64,000 nt of DNA from Symsagittifera roscoffensis (taxonomy: Eukaryota > Xenacoelomorpha > Acoela > Convolutidae), in assembly GCF_963678635.1 (NCBI RefSeq), contig NC_087065.1, positions 53,759,858 through 53,823,857 on the forward strand. The letters are read 5' to 3'. Below, piece by piece: positions 9,567 to 20,802 of the stretch (position 1 is the stretch's first letter; every line of letters begins with the position of its first letter). A model generated the notes under the pieces. It was not told the DNA's origin. It did not search any database and worked only from the letters and a program-made list of their open reading frames with translations. A program made the translations under genes and the position numbers.

Positions 9567-10308
9567 TTTTTACGACATCATGACTACGGAGTCAAACCCA
9601 CTTGACACAGCTCCGGGCTACATGCCCATTCTAGAGTACCGGTGGTATGATTCAGCGGGAACGTGTCAACCTTCCGGTTGTACCATGATAGCTTTTCAAG
9701 AAAACTCGAGAAAATTCTTGGTACGCTCTCCGAACTAGGGGGACAAAAAACTGCAGAAAGACAAAAACGGAGATAACGGTACACCTACACAAAAAGTACT
9801 ACTTGAGTATCACCTGAGTTTCGAGCGGACAAGGAGGTCGCAAGTTAGGTACAAAGGGGGTCTCAAGTTAGATACAAAGGGGCGCGAAGCAGGTAGATGG
9901 ATTTTAACGCAAACTGGCATGACAATTGAATTTTAAGGAGTCAACGGTGCTACAACATGAAATGAATCTGCATGCTCATAAAGTTTCTAATTGATTTGTT
10001 TTTGGAAATAAATGGTGGGATAATGTTTTAAACACAATAATGAGGGGGGCTTAAGTAAGGAATAGACTATTTTGGTTTAAAAAATGGGTTTTATTTTCAG
10101 ATTGATTTGCAAAATTGAACTGACACCCAAGCTACACTCACTCAACGAAGAGAAAAACCTCTAGAGCAAGTACTCTATCAGCGGTCTCAGACGATTTTCT
10201 CAAGTTTAACTGGTACGGTATTCTCAAATATAACTGGTACGATATTCTCAAGTCTAACTGATACGGTATTCTTAAGTTGGTTAATACGTATGATCAAAGA
10301 TAGTGACG
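9567..10308 (+). other. Remnant leader and pol 3' tail of element B (gag-pol deleted)
   Basis: After the primer site a short stretch shares 'acatcatgac' with the leader of element C. By about 9780 the sequence already matches the last codons of the pol C-terminal domain and its spacer in element A. All of gag and nearly all of pol are therefore missing. A TTTTATTTTCAG acceptor is at 10089-10100. Confidence 0.6.
10197..10292 (+). repeat. 24-bp tandem repeats in ORF2 leader (B)
   Basis: Four units start at 10197, 10221, 10245 and 10269, of the type TTCTCAAGTCTAACTGATACG. They are homologous to the array upstream of ORF2 in element A. Confidence 0.8.
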
Positions 10309-10892
10309 ATGGCGGATCGCTTCTGGAAGTCTATGCCAGCAGCGCTCAAGAGGCCCACACTCGACGAACTGTATAAGCGCTTGAGGGATCTCGATTACAC
10401 CCAAGTCGATGAGAAGTTGGTGGTGATATTGAATGCCATCCTACAGCTAGAAACGCATGGTGAATGTAGGGAGTCAGTGATGGAAGCAGTGTTGATGGTC
10501 GGCTACACCACGGAAGGGATATCCAACCAGAGCAAACTAGGTGGCTATCCTGGAACGTATATAGAGGCGTGAGGGGATTCGACCTGGCAAGGAATCCCGG
10601 ATTGAACAACACTACAGAATATGGTGCGGGAGAGTTCCCGCTTCCTACCAGAGGTTTAGAGGCGCAACCGATAAGGCCATTGATGGAGGTCACATTGCCG
10701 GGATATACCCCGAGTTCAACCCCTGGTAGTAGCCAAATCAGTGGGAGTTCATCGCGTCTTAAGGAGCTGCAAGATAGGTTACAGTTGAGAAGCCGTGATG
10801 ATTGGACACGACAAGAGCGACCTTCCACCTGGAGGGACCACCCAGTCAGGAGTGTCAAAATCGCGAGCTACAAGAAGAACACAGATGGATAG
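10309..10892 (+). pseudogene. ORF2 of element B, N-terminal and linker region
   Basis: It begins at ATG 10309 (MADRFWKSMP), with an N-terminal helical domain very close to element A's. A 1-nt deletion near 10530 shifts the frame; the true continuation is 10531-10892. The long coiled coil present in A is shortened here. A Ser/Pro-rich linker (LPGYTPSSTPGSS) follows. A 1-nt insertion near 10888 shifts the frame again just before the SGNH domain. Confidence 0.7.
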
Positions 10893-12084
10893 GTATCACA
10901 GGCACAACCGCATGGATCGGACCACGGCACAACGGGCTAGAAGGGATTGATTCTATGATGCGTCTTGGGCCGAATATTACGAACAGCCGAGAATACCGGA
11001 AGATGCGGTCCACTTAATCATAGGGGACAGCCTGATACGGGTGCTGGCCCGGATCCAGTCGCATTGGCAGGTGGGAGTCTTGAGCTTTTCTGGAGCCGCA
11101 ACACCTCAGATGTTGGCGTCATTAGAGATGTTGAACATGGTAAAGAAGTACACGGTCACTCGGATGATGGGAACCAATGACGTGTCCAGAGGGGAATCGA
11201 GAAAAGTGATGAGACTTCACGAGAAAATGAGTTGCATTCTTGAGGAGTTGAGGATTTATCTGGATCCCGTGATACTCACGATTTGCACTATCCCATACAA
11301 CATGCAGACCGACCAGCACGCAATGGAGATGAACGAGAAGGTGCACAACATCAATGAAATAATTACACAAATACAACAGAGGAGCGTGCTCCCCGTTAGA
11401 CTGTTGGACGTGGCAGACATGATGGAGCGATCTTTCCCGGATGATGCGTCATCGGATGGCATTCACCTTGACAGGCCCAAGGGCTTGGAGTGGCTGAATG
11501 GTGTCTTCCAAAGGCACACAAGTGCGCTAGAGTCGGACCTGCTGGAAACGGCCCAGTTCACCTTCGGTCCACCCCCTATACCCCCTTTCTTTGCCACTGG
11601 ACCCCTATCCAGTCGCCTGGGAGCAAGAGTCGACTCAAGAGACAGCTCAAGGAGCAACCGGAACCGACAACCGGGGTCCACACCGATGGAGGCCGAAGAG
11701 GCAGAGTCGCCCACACCCCAAAGTTCGGTGGTATCCTCGGTGGTGTTGGTGGTTAACAAGAGAATGGAGAGGCCGGCTGAGACGAGCCGGGCGCGATATC
11801 AAGAGAGGATAAAAGAATTGGATCTGGAGGACCTGGAGTGCAGGCAGGAATCGGCGGAGGTCCTGGGACTTAAGGATGTGTCACCCGAGGACTTGAGTCG
11901 GCACCATTGCGTGGATTGGTTGAAGTCCCACGAGGCGCACTTTTCAAGAGCGAGGACGATGGAGACGGCAGATCTAACTGGGATTCCGCTGAAATCGATA
12001 ATGGGACCGATCAACTATAGGCCGCTCAAGCTGTTGGGGAGTCCAGGGCTCATAGTGGAGCCCCCAAACATCAAACAGGCATAG
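10893..12084 (+). pseudogene. ORF2 of element B, SGNH hydrolase domain
   Basis: This carries block I GDS at 11023-11031, block II FSGAATPQM, block III GTND at 11170-11181 and block V DGIHL at 11455-11469, so all SGNH catalytic positions are kept. A TGA at 10948-10950 replaces a Cys codon seen in element A. A low-complexity Ser/Arg/Pro region and an acidic helix (KELDLEDLECRQE) come after the domain, then LTGIPLKSIMGPINYRPLK, which is conserved in A and C. A 1-nt deletion near 12075 ends the frame. Confidence 0.8.
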
Positions 12085-13993
12085 TCAGAATCAGGGTGGC
12101 AACTCCTGAGCAGTTGAGAGTGGTGGACAAGCTGCTGGAGCCGAAAGACATGGGTCTCCCAGATGCCGCCTACGAGGGCTAAAAACTAGCAGATGACCCA
12201 AGGTATGTAAAATCCTGTGGAAACGCACGGTCGGCCAAGATATTGGCAGTGAATGATCGATCGGATCCAGGAGCCGCAAGGGTAATCATCGTGGCGGGCT
12301 CAGATTTCAAGGGGACGTCTCCGAAGCTGTTTTGGCCGGAAACACTCTAGTGCTGACTCTAGTGGTGGCGATTAAGTCGGAAATGCCTTGCGAGCCTGAG
12401 CTGCTGCTATTTGCAGGAAGGAATGACCACTTGCATGCGGCGGATGTTCTGGAACATCTGAAAGGTGACGCACCAATGCCCAAGAAGATCTGGGAAGCGA
12501 TCCAGACATTGTTTGCTGCGATGAAAGAGGTGCAAGAAAATGTGACTTCTCGATTCGGATCCAAGACGAAGGTGGCGTTCACAACGTCCCCAGGGTGCGC
12601 GAGCGTGCCGCCTGCTTTGCAGTTTGTATACGCTATCTTGATCCTCATAGCGGAAGGGAACGCGTGGCGGGTGTTGATGTTAGCCCCCAATCGTGGACTG
12701 GAGCCGACAAACTTGAGACTTCTTAAGTCGGAGTTGGCAGCGATAAGGGCGGACGTGTCTCATGCCTTGAGGGGGTTCTACGAGTTAGCAGACATTCTCA
12801 TTGTATTGGACGAGGTCCTCTTACTCGAGATTTCGAATCTCGCTCGACAGTTGAAGCTCAATTCGGAGATAAGGGATGATCACCCAATAATAGGCCACTT
12901 GACAGCCAGCCTATGGTTCCGAGGTATGGACTTGACGATCACGAGCTCCACCAGCAAAGCAAGGGGACCGAGCAATGAAAGAAAGAACGGGGCTGCGGCC
13001 GAAAAACAATTGGAATCGATGGTATATCGACTAACACAAGAGAGAGGCAGGTGGCTGTTCCTGACCCCAGGGCTTGAGAACGCCACGGATGAGACGCGGG
13101 AGAATGCTCCACCAATCATCAAGCAGGTATGGGAATTTCCTGAGGGGCAGCTGGAAGTTGCAGAGACCACGGGGATGACGGTGGGGAGATTCGTCACAGC
13201 GGCAAACGAAGTCACCATTGGAGGAATCTGGAGGGAGCATGCGAGGGACGAGCTGAGGACGAGGAAGAATCAAGAGATCTTGAGATTCTTGAGTCCTTGT
13301 TGGGAGAAAGGGTACATGGCTAGGGTGTTCTATGCGAAGGACACCATATTTGAGGCGTTTGTGCAAGAGCTGCTGAACATGCCCATAAACATCTTGCTGG
13401 CTCTGTACTTGGTTTATCCCAGGTGTTTGTTCAAGTTGGGTCGGGCGTACATGTTCAGTAGAGGTGTGGAGACACTTCGAATTGATGGGTACCTGACACT
13501 AGTACACTTAACTCACGGGGAACTGGTTGCGTTTCATCGGTTGATGAAATATGGGGAACCCCTGTCGATGGGGAAGACTCACCCAAGTACAGAAACCTAC
13601 CCATACAAGTGCACCGCTGGACTGAAGACGTTGCTGGTGGAGTATCTTTTGATGCAAAATCGATTCCTGACTGGAGAAGAGAGGAACCCCAAGAAGAGTG
13701 GAACCCCTCTATTAACTGACCTGTGTTTGGCCATGAGATCTGACCCGTTCGGAGTGATTAGGGGGCTTGGCGAGGTCGTAACCTGCATCTATGGGCCGGC
13801 GATGACGTATGCCTTTCCGGATCCGCTCGTGGCGGTATACCGCAACTCAGTGGTGCACAAAAGTCTGATAAGTGTAATAGACGGGACGGCGTTGAACTGG
13901 TGCAGAGAAGAGGAGCTGAGGGCACGAATGAGCGACACGGTGCTCTTCGGGAAATTCAAGGATCCCGAGTTAGTAGTATTCAATTTCCGGTGA
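12085..13993 (+). pseudogene. ORF2 of element B, second SGNH-like region and middle domain
   Basis: The first 250 bp carry a TAA at 12180-12182 and a small disruption near 12350; from 12332 it is open for over 550 codons. VAGSDF (about 12292-12309), LLLFAGRNDHLHA (about 12400-12438) and DDHPIIGHL (about 12878) resemble SGNH blocks I, III and V in the right order, suggesting a second, degenerate hydrolase domain. The rest is alpha-helical, with blocks such as RGVETLRIDGYLTLVHLTHG and LLTDLCLAMRSDPFGVIRG that are conserved in element C. I do not recognise this middle domain. The frame ends at a TGA at 13991-13993. Confidence 0.7.
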
Positions 13994-14007
13994 CAATTGC
14001 AATGCAG

Positions 14008-14873
14008 AATGGGGGGGGAAACGTGAAGGTCCCATCGAAACTTACCCCAAGTTCCGGAATTTGAATCCTTTGACGGCAGACAAACGAGAGATCTTGAGAA
14101 TTCCGGCGTGGAAAGGGAGTTTCGAGCTGGTAAAGAGGGAGTTAGAAATGATACTAGAGAGAGTAATTTTGCCCACCACCGTCCCCGAGTTCCCGATGGT
14201 CAGGAGAAGGACCTTGGGGATGATTAGCCCACTGGTGGCCCCATCCCTGTACGCAAGAGCCACGGTGGAGATGCAGCAGAAGGAGTTCTTCGATGATTGG
14301 GATCCCTTGTTTATCGGATACTCAGTAGCAGTTTATTTCCACACGTGTGATATCAAGATAAACTCATGGACGACGCAAGCAAAGAAGATGAGAGGTTCAA
14401 TGACTCCAAAGTTCGAGGTTCGGGATTTCTTGAGAAAGCTCGATCAAGCGGATCTGGAGAACATACTGCCGGTTTGGGACGATGGAACAATGATCGTGGA
14501 AGAGAGACATATCGCTCTAAAAGACGAGATGAAATTCGCCACGAGGAAGTACCAGGCGCCCTACGGACTGGAGCAACTAGAAATGAAACAAGGGGAGAAA
14601 GGGGGTCCCTTGTATGTAGCCCTCAGCGAATATAAGAAGCTAGACCCGGCAACCCCCTCACCTTGGTCAGTAGGCACCCCTGGGGATAGAAGAAGCAACC
14701 CCGTTGAGGATAGGTTCAATGACGCACTTGAGAGAGAACGGCTGAGTCAGAGTAAGGAGAGAGTATGGATGAGACTCTCAGCGAAGCGGGGGAAGAAATG
14801 GAGGTGGGAAACACACCAGACCAGGCTCCAGCTGAAAGGGACTTTACTACGAATGAGTTATTGCAAGACTTGA
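14008..14873 (+). pseudogene. ORF2 of element B, segment with PEFPMVRRRTLG motif
   Basis: This continues the polyprotein after a TGA and a frameshift at a run of eight G (about 14008-14020). It aligns with element C around AIPEFPLIRRMLLG and contains the DPLFIGYSVAVY block (DPYFVGRNAAVL in C). The frame shifts near 14770 into the next segment. Function not recognised. Confidence 0.65.
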
Positions 14874-15025
14874 GCGGGGAAAATTGGGCAAACACGGCCA
14901 CGCCACCCCTGGGATCCCCTCGGAAAGACCTGGAACTACCCTTGACCAGCAAAACCTCCAATATGGGAATGATCCTCTTGAGTGCCAAAGAAAGTAAGAA
15001 GAATGCCTTCGAGGGCAATAAATAG
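14765..15025 (+). pseudogene. ORF2 of element B, acidic linker
   Basis: An acidic, Ser/Pro-rich linker of about 86 codons ends at a single TAG (15023-15025), after which the same frame continues. It corresponds to the low-complexity acidic region at 23516-23900 of element C, which also ends at a single in-frame stop. Confidence 0.55.
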
Positions 15026-15496
15026 ATGTTCCTGAATACTCTCGACGAGAAGGCGTGGCGAGAATTCTTGAGTGAGTTTAACCAGAAAGCGAAAACCGAA
15101 GCTGCGCTGGCGAGTTTCATAGAAGAGTTATGGGACACGGTGGTGAAGTTCGGGGAACCAGTTTTGATGGGCACCGGACTGGACGAAAAGGCGAGAAAGC
15201 AGTTGTTGAGCAAGATGATCAAGCTGAGGGAAACGGAGCAGAAGACCGAAGATGATGAATGTAAAGACAGCTATACTCTGAAACAAACAACTGACGATAA
15301 AATGATTAAGTTTGAAAGGGAGGATAAGGTTAAGACTACTAATATGATTAAAGATATTAATATCCTTAAGGCTCGAGAAGGGGGGTGGGGGAGGAAAGAG
15401 TTGGAAGGGCTGGACCGGGACAAAGAGGTCAAATCGGTGATGGTAGTGGCGACGCCCCCAAGTAAAGGTGTGAGGTCTCGAAAGAGGAAAAGGTAG
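15026..15496 (+). pseudogene. ORF2 of element B, conserved helix plus Lys/Glu-rich region
   Basis: The block FIEELWDTVVKFGEPVLMGT aligns with FMEEVWTVVQSYGTQFILKT of element C. A long Lys/Glu/Asp-rich stretch ends in a basic patch, RSRKRKR, which could act as a nuclear-localisation or nucleic-acid-binding tail. The stop is at 15494-15496. Confidence 0.6.
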
Positions 15497-15505
15497 GTAG
15501 AAGAG

Positions 15506-16138
15506 TTGAATAGTCCCTCGGCGGACGCGGTCTCTGAGAAGAGTCTGAGGGAGACGGCTCCCATGGTTCTAGCGCGGTGGAAGATAGCGGTCTATAAGGG
15601 CAGCTACGAACCAAGGAGGCTGGCCGAGGTGGTGAGAGAGATGGAGGTCTCGACGAGTCTGGCAACGGAGGAAGACTTCAGACCTCAGAAGGCGAACACG
15701 AAAAAGGGTTCGACGAGTAGACAAACGTGGGAAGTGGATGTTGGCAAAGAATGGATCTCGAGCGAGCACCAGGCTATTGGGAAACAAGTGGCCAGCGATC
15801 CTCTTGAGAAGAATGCAACGCGGAATACGGCTCGACCTTGGTGGGTGGCTCTGGAGACAATGAAGGAACTGAAGGACTGCCTGAAGCAGCTCGATTGTGG
15901 AGTGTCCCGCAAGCGTCGCAATTGGGTTACCAAACAAAAAGCCGAGATTAACAAGTTAGAATTGGGAAGCCTGCTTAAGCGAACTTGGCAGAACTTGCTG
16001 CGGGATTATTTCGAAGAGGCGATGAGAACACCCTCGTCCGCGTTGCCATTGATGGCAAATCCCTTCGTTAGCGGGGCAGCTGACGTTCGCATGGAGCCTG
16101 GTTGGAATAGAATTAGAAGTATTGACCTCACACGATAA
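15506..16138 (+). pseudogene. ORF2 of element B, large C-terminal region part 1
   Basis: About 210 codons are homologous to the first third of the 602-codon frame of element C (21253-23061), for example LLRDYFEEAMRTPSSALPLMA versus VLSYFEEEIRTTPKIHALMA. The frame shifts near 16125 into the next part. Function unknown. Confidence 0.65.
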
Positions 16139-16907
16139 GTTGAAGCTGGGAAACAAGAGTCTACAGGTTTATCAGATGCTGGTACAGCATATCGCCAGAG
16201 ATAATTCCGGTTTGAGTTTAGCGAGAAGAAAAGATGCCACTTGTTTCTTGAGGTGGATGATGTCAGTGATGACCAACAGTACCGTCCAAGTGTGTCATCA
16301 GAAGGCCATGGGGAGCAAAACTATGGAGAGGAGAGTCTCCACGGTCATACTGAACGTGTACCAGAGTAAGGGGATCGAAAAGGAAGATGACTCCAGGCAA
16401 TCTCTACAGAATCATGGGAAACTTGACGAAATACGAAGATTCTACAACAAGAAATTCGAAGAGGGACATGACGTGCATCGTAACTTGGCCTCGGCTGAAG
16501 ATTACTCGAATTCCAACAAACGGGTAGAATACCAATATGTATCTGGAGTAATGGGGATGGCGTACAACCTTTTCGTGGATTCAGAGGCCGCGAGCGCTCA
16601 CAGGAATCACGAAGTGACGGAGCTGTTAAAGTTTTGGGCAGAGAAGATAATCGAGATTGATTCAGTGGAACGAGAAAAACCGAGCCTAGGCCTGATACTT
16701 GAGAGGATGGCAAAAGTGATTAGCGTACCGCGCTCGAACAAGAGAGTAGAATTGAAAGTGGGGAATGGGAATGGCATGCTGATTACGAACTTAGGAACGG
16801 TTTGGAAGTTGCTGAGGCCATCCTGGTGCCCACATCCCCACGCAAGCTTGATTGAAGAGGTCACGGAGCGAGTGAGGCTGGCACCGACGAAGGATGAAGA
16901 CTTATGA
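16122..16907 (+). pseudogene. ORF2 of element B, large C-terminal region part 2
   Basis: About 260 codons contain VSGVMGMAYNLF, TELLKFWAEKIIEIDS and TVWKLLRPSWCPHPHA, each conserved in element C as VSGIIGIAYNPF, AVLLRFWTSRIVMIKS and AVWELMRPSWCPSPNA. A TGA at 16905-16907 is followed by more homologous coding in shifted frames. Confidence 0.7.
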
Positions 16908-17360
16908 ACTCTGAATGAAATACACAAGTTGATCTTGCCTCAGAGTAAAGAGTCGGGTGAGGCAATGAGTAAGCTAGGATCAGTAAAGAAGTTGGAACCC
17001 GGTAGTTGTCTTGACCTGACGTGTGGAGGTGGAGAGCTCACTTGTGATGGAAGATCATTTGTCAGAGCATAGACCTTCCAGAGAGAAGACCTAGTCGCTT
17101 GGTTTGGCGACGTAACAGAAAGAGAGAAAAGTGAAGTGCAGATAGTGGCTGAGTGTTACACGAATACTATTGTGAATATAGCAACGGCGTTGGGGTTCTT
17201 CTCGAGGATGTGCAGCTTACAGTCTCTGGAGATGCTGGAGTCTGAGCAGCATTTGGTGACAACGCTGAGCGTGGAATCATGGACTGGGTCGTTGCAAATA
17301 ACTCAGAAGCACATCACAGGGTGGAAGCTTGGGCTTGAGACGGAAATGGGTTTTCCGTGA
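16908..17360 (+). pseudogene. ORF2 of element B, large C-terminal region part 3
   Basis: This runs through KLEPGSCLDLTCGGGELTCDG-like coding, matching the Cys-containing KPGSCLAEVCG...VCGG of C, and then ATALGFFSRMCSLQSLEMLES, matching ETALGFYSMFGSLESLLNLE. Two frameshifts or stops interrupt it. The paired Cys residues might bind metal, but this is only a guess. Confidence 0.6.
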
Positions 17361-18130
17361 AAGAGGCCTATAGTCTGCCAGTAAATGCGAAGTTCTTGGT
17401 GGGATCAGTCATGGCCAACCTCTGTGGAAGCCACTATCCATTACACATGGCAATGGTAGAGATATCCAGCCAGAGGATACTAATAGACAAAGCCTTCTCG
17501 TTACCTAACTGCGCACGACTGGCTCGAATGTCGCACCATTCACACAGACTGTTGAGGAACATCCTGGGGACTGTACCCAGGGAACAAAGAGATGACTTGA
17601 GTGAAATCTGGGGAGAAGAACTCTTGAGTTTGGAATGTGAAAACACGAGTGACAATGAGAGGCAGAACACAATCGGGAAGCCGATGAACAGTGCCCCAGC
17701 CCAGGAGGAGAATGATATGACACATAAGAAGATGATGGAATTGGAACCTGTACTGGAAGCTTCGGGAGAACGCAACCTCCGGAGCATCGATATCACGCAT
17801 GGGAAATGCCCATGTCATTGTCTGGCACAGACGGTGTGGTACCCGGAACACTCAAACCTATGCTTGGTATGGGACGTGGAAGAAATTCGGTCGATTGGGT
17901 TACCCGATCATCGGCAGAGGGTGACCCTCCTGGTGGTGAGTACAATGTTGGCGTTGCGATGGATCGAAGAGAACGTGACAAAATATCGGGAGTCGAAGAC
18001 ACCGACAGCGGAGTCGATACACGCCATTGACTATTGCAGGAGACTTGAGTTGTTTGAGACTGCATGCAAAGTGTTCGCTATACCAATGGAGGTCAGGCAC
18101 GTATGTAGCCGCATTAGATTCTTCCCGTAG
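17357..18130 (+). pseudogene. ORF2 of element B, large C-terminal region part 4
   Basis: About 257 codons begin with KFLVGSVMANLCGSHYPLHMA, corresponding to YLVGSTLAPMCKSRYPVHFV of element C. Conserved features include DKAFSLPNCARLARMS and EPVLEASGERN. The part 17780-18060 is lost by deletion in element C. The frame ends at a TAG (18128-18130) and continues directly in the next entry, after a 1-codon interruption. Confidence 0.65.
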
Positions 18131-18426
18131 TTTCGAGCGACATTGACATCTTGGTTATATGCGGCGACGAAGGATCTTATGAAGAAGCAGCAAATGGAAT
18201 ATCGGCACTTCCTGGCGGAGATAGGGCCGGAAGCCTTCAAGAGACTTTTGCTGACTCACCGAAATGCGATTAAGACGGGTTGGAAGAGAGTTGGTAGGCT
18301 GTCTAGCGATAATACCAAGGCGAGAGAATCAATATTGGAAGAGGACTTAGCGAAGAACGTGAGCCTGAGTCTTCACAACTCCTTTTGCCTGAATAGGGAA
18401 TCGAAAGTGAAGGGTTTGCCAAACCA
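18131..18426 (+). pseudogene. ORF2 of element B, penultimate segment before the element C insertion
   Basis: The sequence LTSWLYAATKDLMKKQQMEYRH aligns with MTAWLYEYAKKHMSKQGRVYSE of element C, and NSFCLNRESKVKGLPN aligns with NSFCRNRESKLDPLPC. The open frame runs on a further 46 bp into the LTR of element C, but those codons are LTR sequence and not ORF2. The genuine continuation is at 40440-40605. Confidence 0.75.
18423..18426 (+). repeat. Target-site duplication ACCA, left
   Basis: ACCA precedes the left LTR of element C and is repeated after the right LTR at 40436-40439. A 3-bp reading (CCA) is equally possible, because one base is shared with the LTR end. Confidence 0.6.
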
Positions 18427-19338
18427 TGTAACATTCGCTCGGAAGATACATATCGACGGAGAACAAAACTAAGTCCTAAGACGACTGGCTAACGTCTAAA
18501 CAGAGCTTTGCATGCTTTTCACCGTCTCTACCAAGCCAGTACTTTCGGTGGTTTTTCTAACATCGGGTCGACAAAAAACGTTACTGCTTTCGGCTTCGGT
18601 CAAAACACTCAAATTAACTTAATTACATGCAAAAATAGTGAGCTCATGGCTGGGTCTCAGTATCCCCAGACCACGAGGTCACTCCTAAAAACGACTACTA
18701 CTACTTATTGAATTATTCAGTAGATAAAAATCATCATCTCCATCGAAGATGGATCATCCCTTTCCCCCAACTCCTAGCTTCTCATCTTAGTAGAATGAAT
18801 TCGGATGTTAATTAATTTCAATTCAGGACATAATAGGGAAGCTAAAAGTTCATATAAAACAAAAAAATTTCAGTACCGAAACCCCTCCTGATTCTCGAAT
18901 CCACTGAATCAAGCACGTTAAGCTTGATTTCTCTATAACCCGGAGGGCTGTTTCCATCCCACACTGTTGTTAGCAACTGCCTTGCAACTATTGTAGCGAC
19001 ACAATAGTTGCAACTTGGAGCGGTCTCTGTTACTTTTGTTTCTCTCTGTGGTTTTTCTATCACAATCTTCGTTGTTTTCGTCAGCGCAACTATCGTTGTT
19101 GTGTTGCTTTTCAATTTTTCTGCCAAAATGACCGTTTTTGACGTTTCTGAGAATTGCTACGTCATCACTTCGAAAATTTAAAATTTCGGAATTTCCGAAT
19201 CCTTCAGCCTTCACGATTTTTCCAATCGTTCGAATAACGTTCTTATTCCTTCTAAATCGCCAATTCGGAAGGTTCGCTGCTAAAAATTCGAAATCGCCGA
19301 ATCTGCATTTTGGCACATTCTGGTCGAATGTCACATAC
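18427..19338 (-). mobile_element. 3' LTR of element C
   Basis: On the minus strand it starts TGTGACATTCGACC and ends CGAATGTTACA; the two ends form an imperfect inverted repeat. The end matches the right LTR (40394 onwards) over about 23 bp with one mismatch. The boundary at 19338 rests on the TGTGACAT start and on the purine-rich stretch just outside it, and is less certain than 18427. A 65-bp patch (18880-18945) is also found in the leader at about 39088-39150. Confidence 0.6.
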
Positions 19339-20153
19339 TCCCCGGACAGTCCGGTCAATGTCCTCATTGAATCTCGCAATGTTCGTAAAATAGATACACT
19401 GTCATCGAACAGAATTTACAAAATGCACGAAATTACTTTTATCCACGTCATATCGACTCACTGCAAAATATAAATGGCATCATTCTACATCACTATAGCC
19501 TTCAAATTCTTTCCTTAATCCGCACATTGAGGATATGACCCAAGATAAAACATATTTTCCGACTTCCAATGTCAACGTCCTGATTAAAATTTTTTCTCCT
19601 AGATTTAAAAGGTGTTGGTTTGCAGGACAGTCCTGCCAACCAACAAGCTAAAATTATCCTTCTATGCTTCTTCCCTTCGGAAATCTTGCTTGTTATTGTC
19701 CTGAATATTAAAATTAAGAAACTCTATGGTTAGAAAGAACAATGAAACAATCTCACTCTTCGAGAGATTACCCAAGCCTTTCACGTCACCACAAAGTGAT
19801 CAGTTCTCCTAGCTGATTAAAAACAGTCAGGTAGGCTGGAATATTTAAATATACTCCTTCACTCAAGCCTTTCTAAATAAATAGTAAGTAAGTGTCTCTA
19901 AAGCCACTCAACTAAAATTAAAATGCAAATTTATAAATGCAACAATTTCAAAACTCAACTAAATGTTTCAGTTTTCAATTACAACTTGGTTGCTTGGTTT
20001 CTCACTTGAGTTTTTTCACACATATAAAACAATTCAGAGTTTTAACTTTTTCTTCATCACTCCTTTGTTTTCTTTTATCGTCGTTTAGAAGTTCTAAAAC
20101 TTCTAAATTCTTCTAATTTCATCTCTTTTTGCATCTCGTTTTTCGACTTTTTG
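19339..20153 (-). other. 3' UTR of element C with polypurine tract
   Basis: This is non-coding, AT-rich sequence between the ORF2 stop and the 3' LTR. The minus strand reads TGTCCGGGGAGTA immediately before the LTR start, a plausible polypurine tract. No other feature was seen. Confidence 0.5.
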
Positions 20154-20594
20154 TCAGTGTTCCATTTCCTCCTCCTGTGATAATGACTCTGCACTCTCAG
20201 TTTCTGTATCCTGCAACACGTCGTTAGCTATCCTGACGCTGTTGGAAGCCGTCCTCCAACACTTCTGCTCTTCTACCCTCTGTTTGCAACAAGGTAGGGG
20301 ATCCAATTTAGATTCTCTGTTCCTGCAGAAGCTGTTGTTGAGACACAACGTCACATTTCTCTCCAAATCTTCCTTTAACATCTCTGCCTTCTCCTTTCCA
20401 CTACGTTCACTTGTCCTGGAAATTCTTTTCACAGCAGTGATCACTACATTCCGATGAGTCTCGAGAGCCCGCTTGAAAGCTCCTGCTCCAATGTCCAGCT
20501 GATATTCACTGTACACTCTGCCCTGCTTCGACATATGCTTTTTAGCATATTCGTACAACCATGCAGTCATGTTAGCTCTGAACCATGGCATCAA
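20154..20594 (-). pseudogene. ORF2 of element C, C-terminus
   Basis: About 146 codons contain MTAWLYEYAKKHMSKQ, a basic helix and an acidic tail (ETESAESLSQEEEMEH) before the stop. It aligns with element B at 18150-18426 plus 40440-40605, including the acidic tail, which identifies it as the true C-terminus. Confidence 0.7.
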
Positions 20595-20802
20595 TCTTCT
20601 TCACTTCCATCGGAATGTTTAGAATTTTGCACATTGTCTCAAAAAGATCTAAATCTTTTAGACAATCCAATTTCCGCTACTGTTCTCTCGTTGGCGCTTC
20701 CTGTCTATTGTTCTCTCTTACGTGAGCTTCCAGCTTGGGATACCACGAGGTATGCAGCAAGCAGTGGCAAGGAAACTCGTCATGTGTCAACATGATGCTC
20801 CT
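20595..20802 (-). pseudogene. ORF2 of element C, frameshifted and partly deleted junction
   Basis: Fragments in different frames match element B: a CHCL...WYP phrase and DLFETMCKILNIPMEV (ELFETACKVFAIPMEV in B). About 170 bp of the B sequence between these two is missing. Confidence 0.6.

Noticed and set aside
18143-18472. ORF2 of element B ending naturally at 18472
   Set aside because: The last codons are in the LTR of C; the natural end is at 40605.
18933-19473. Frames of 111-148 codons on both strands
   Set aside because: They lie across the LTR and 3' UTR of element C and have no match elsewhere.
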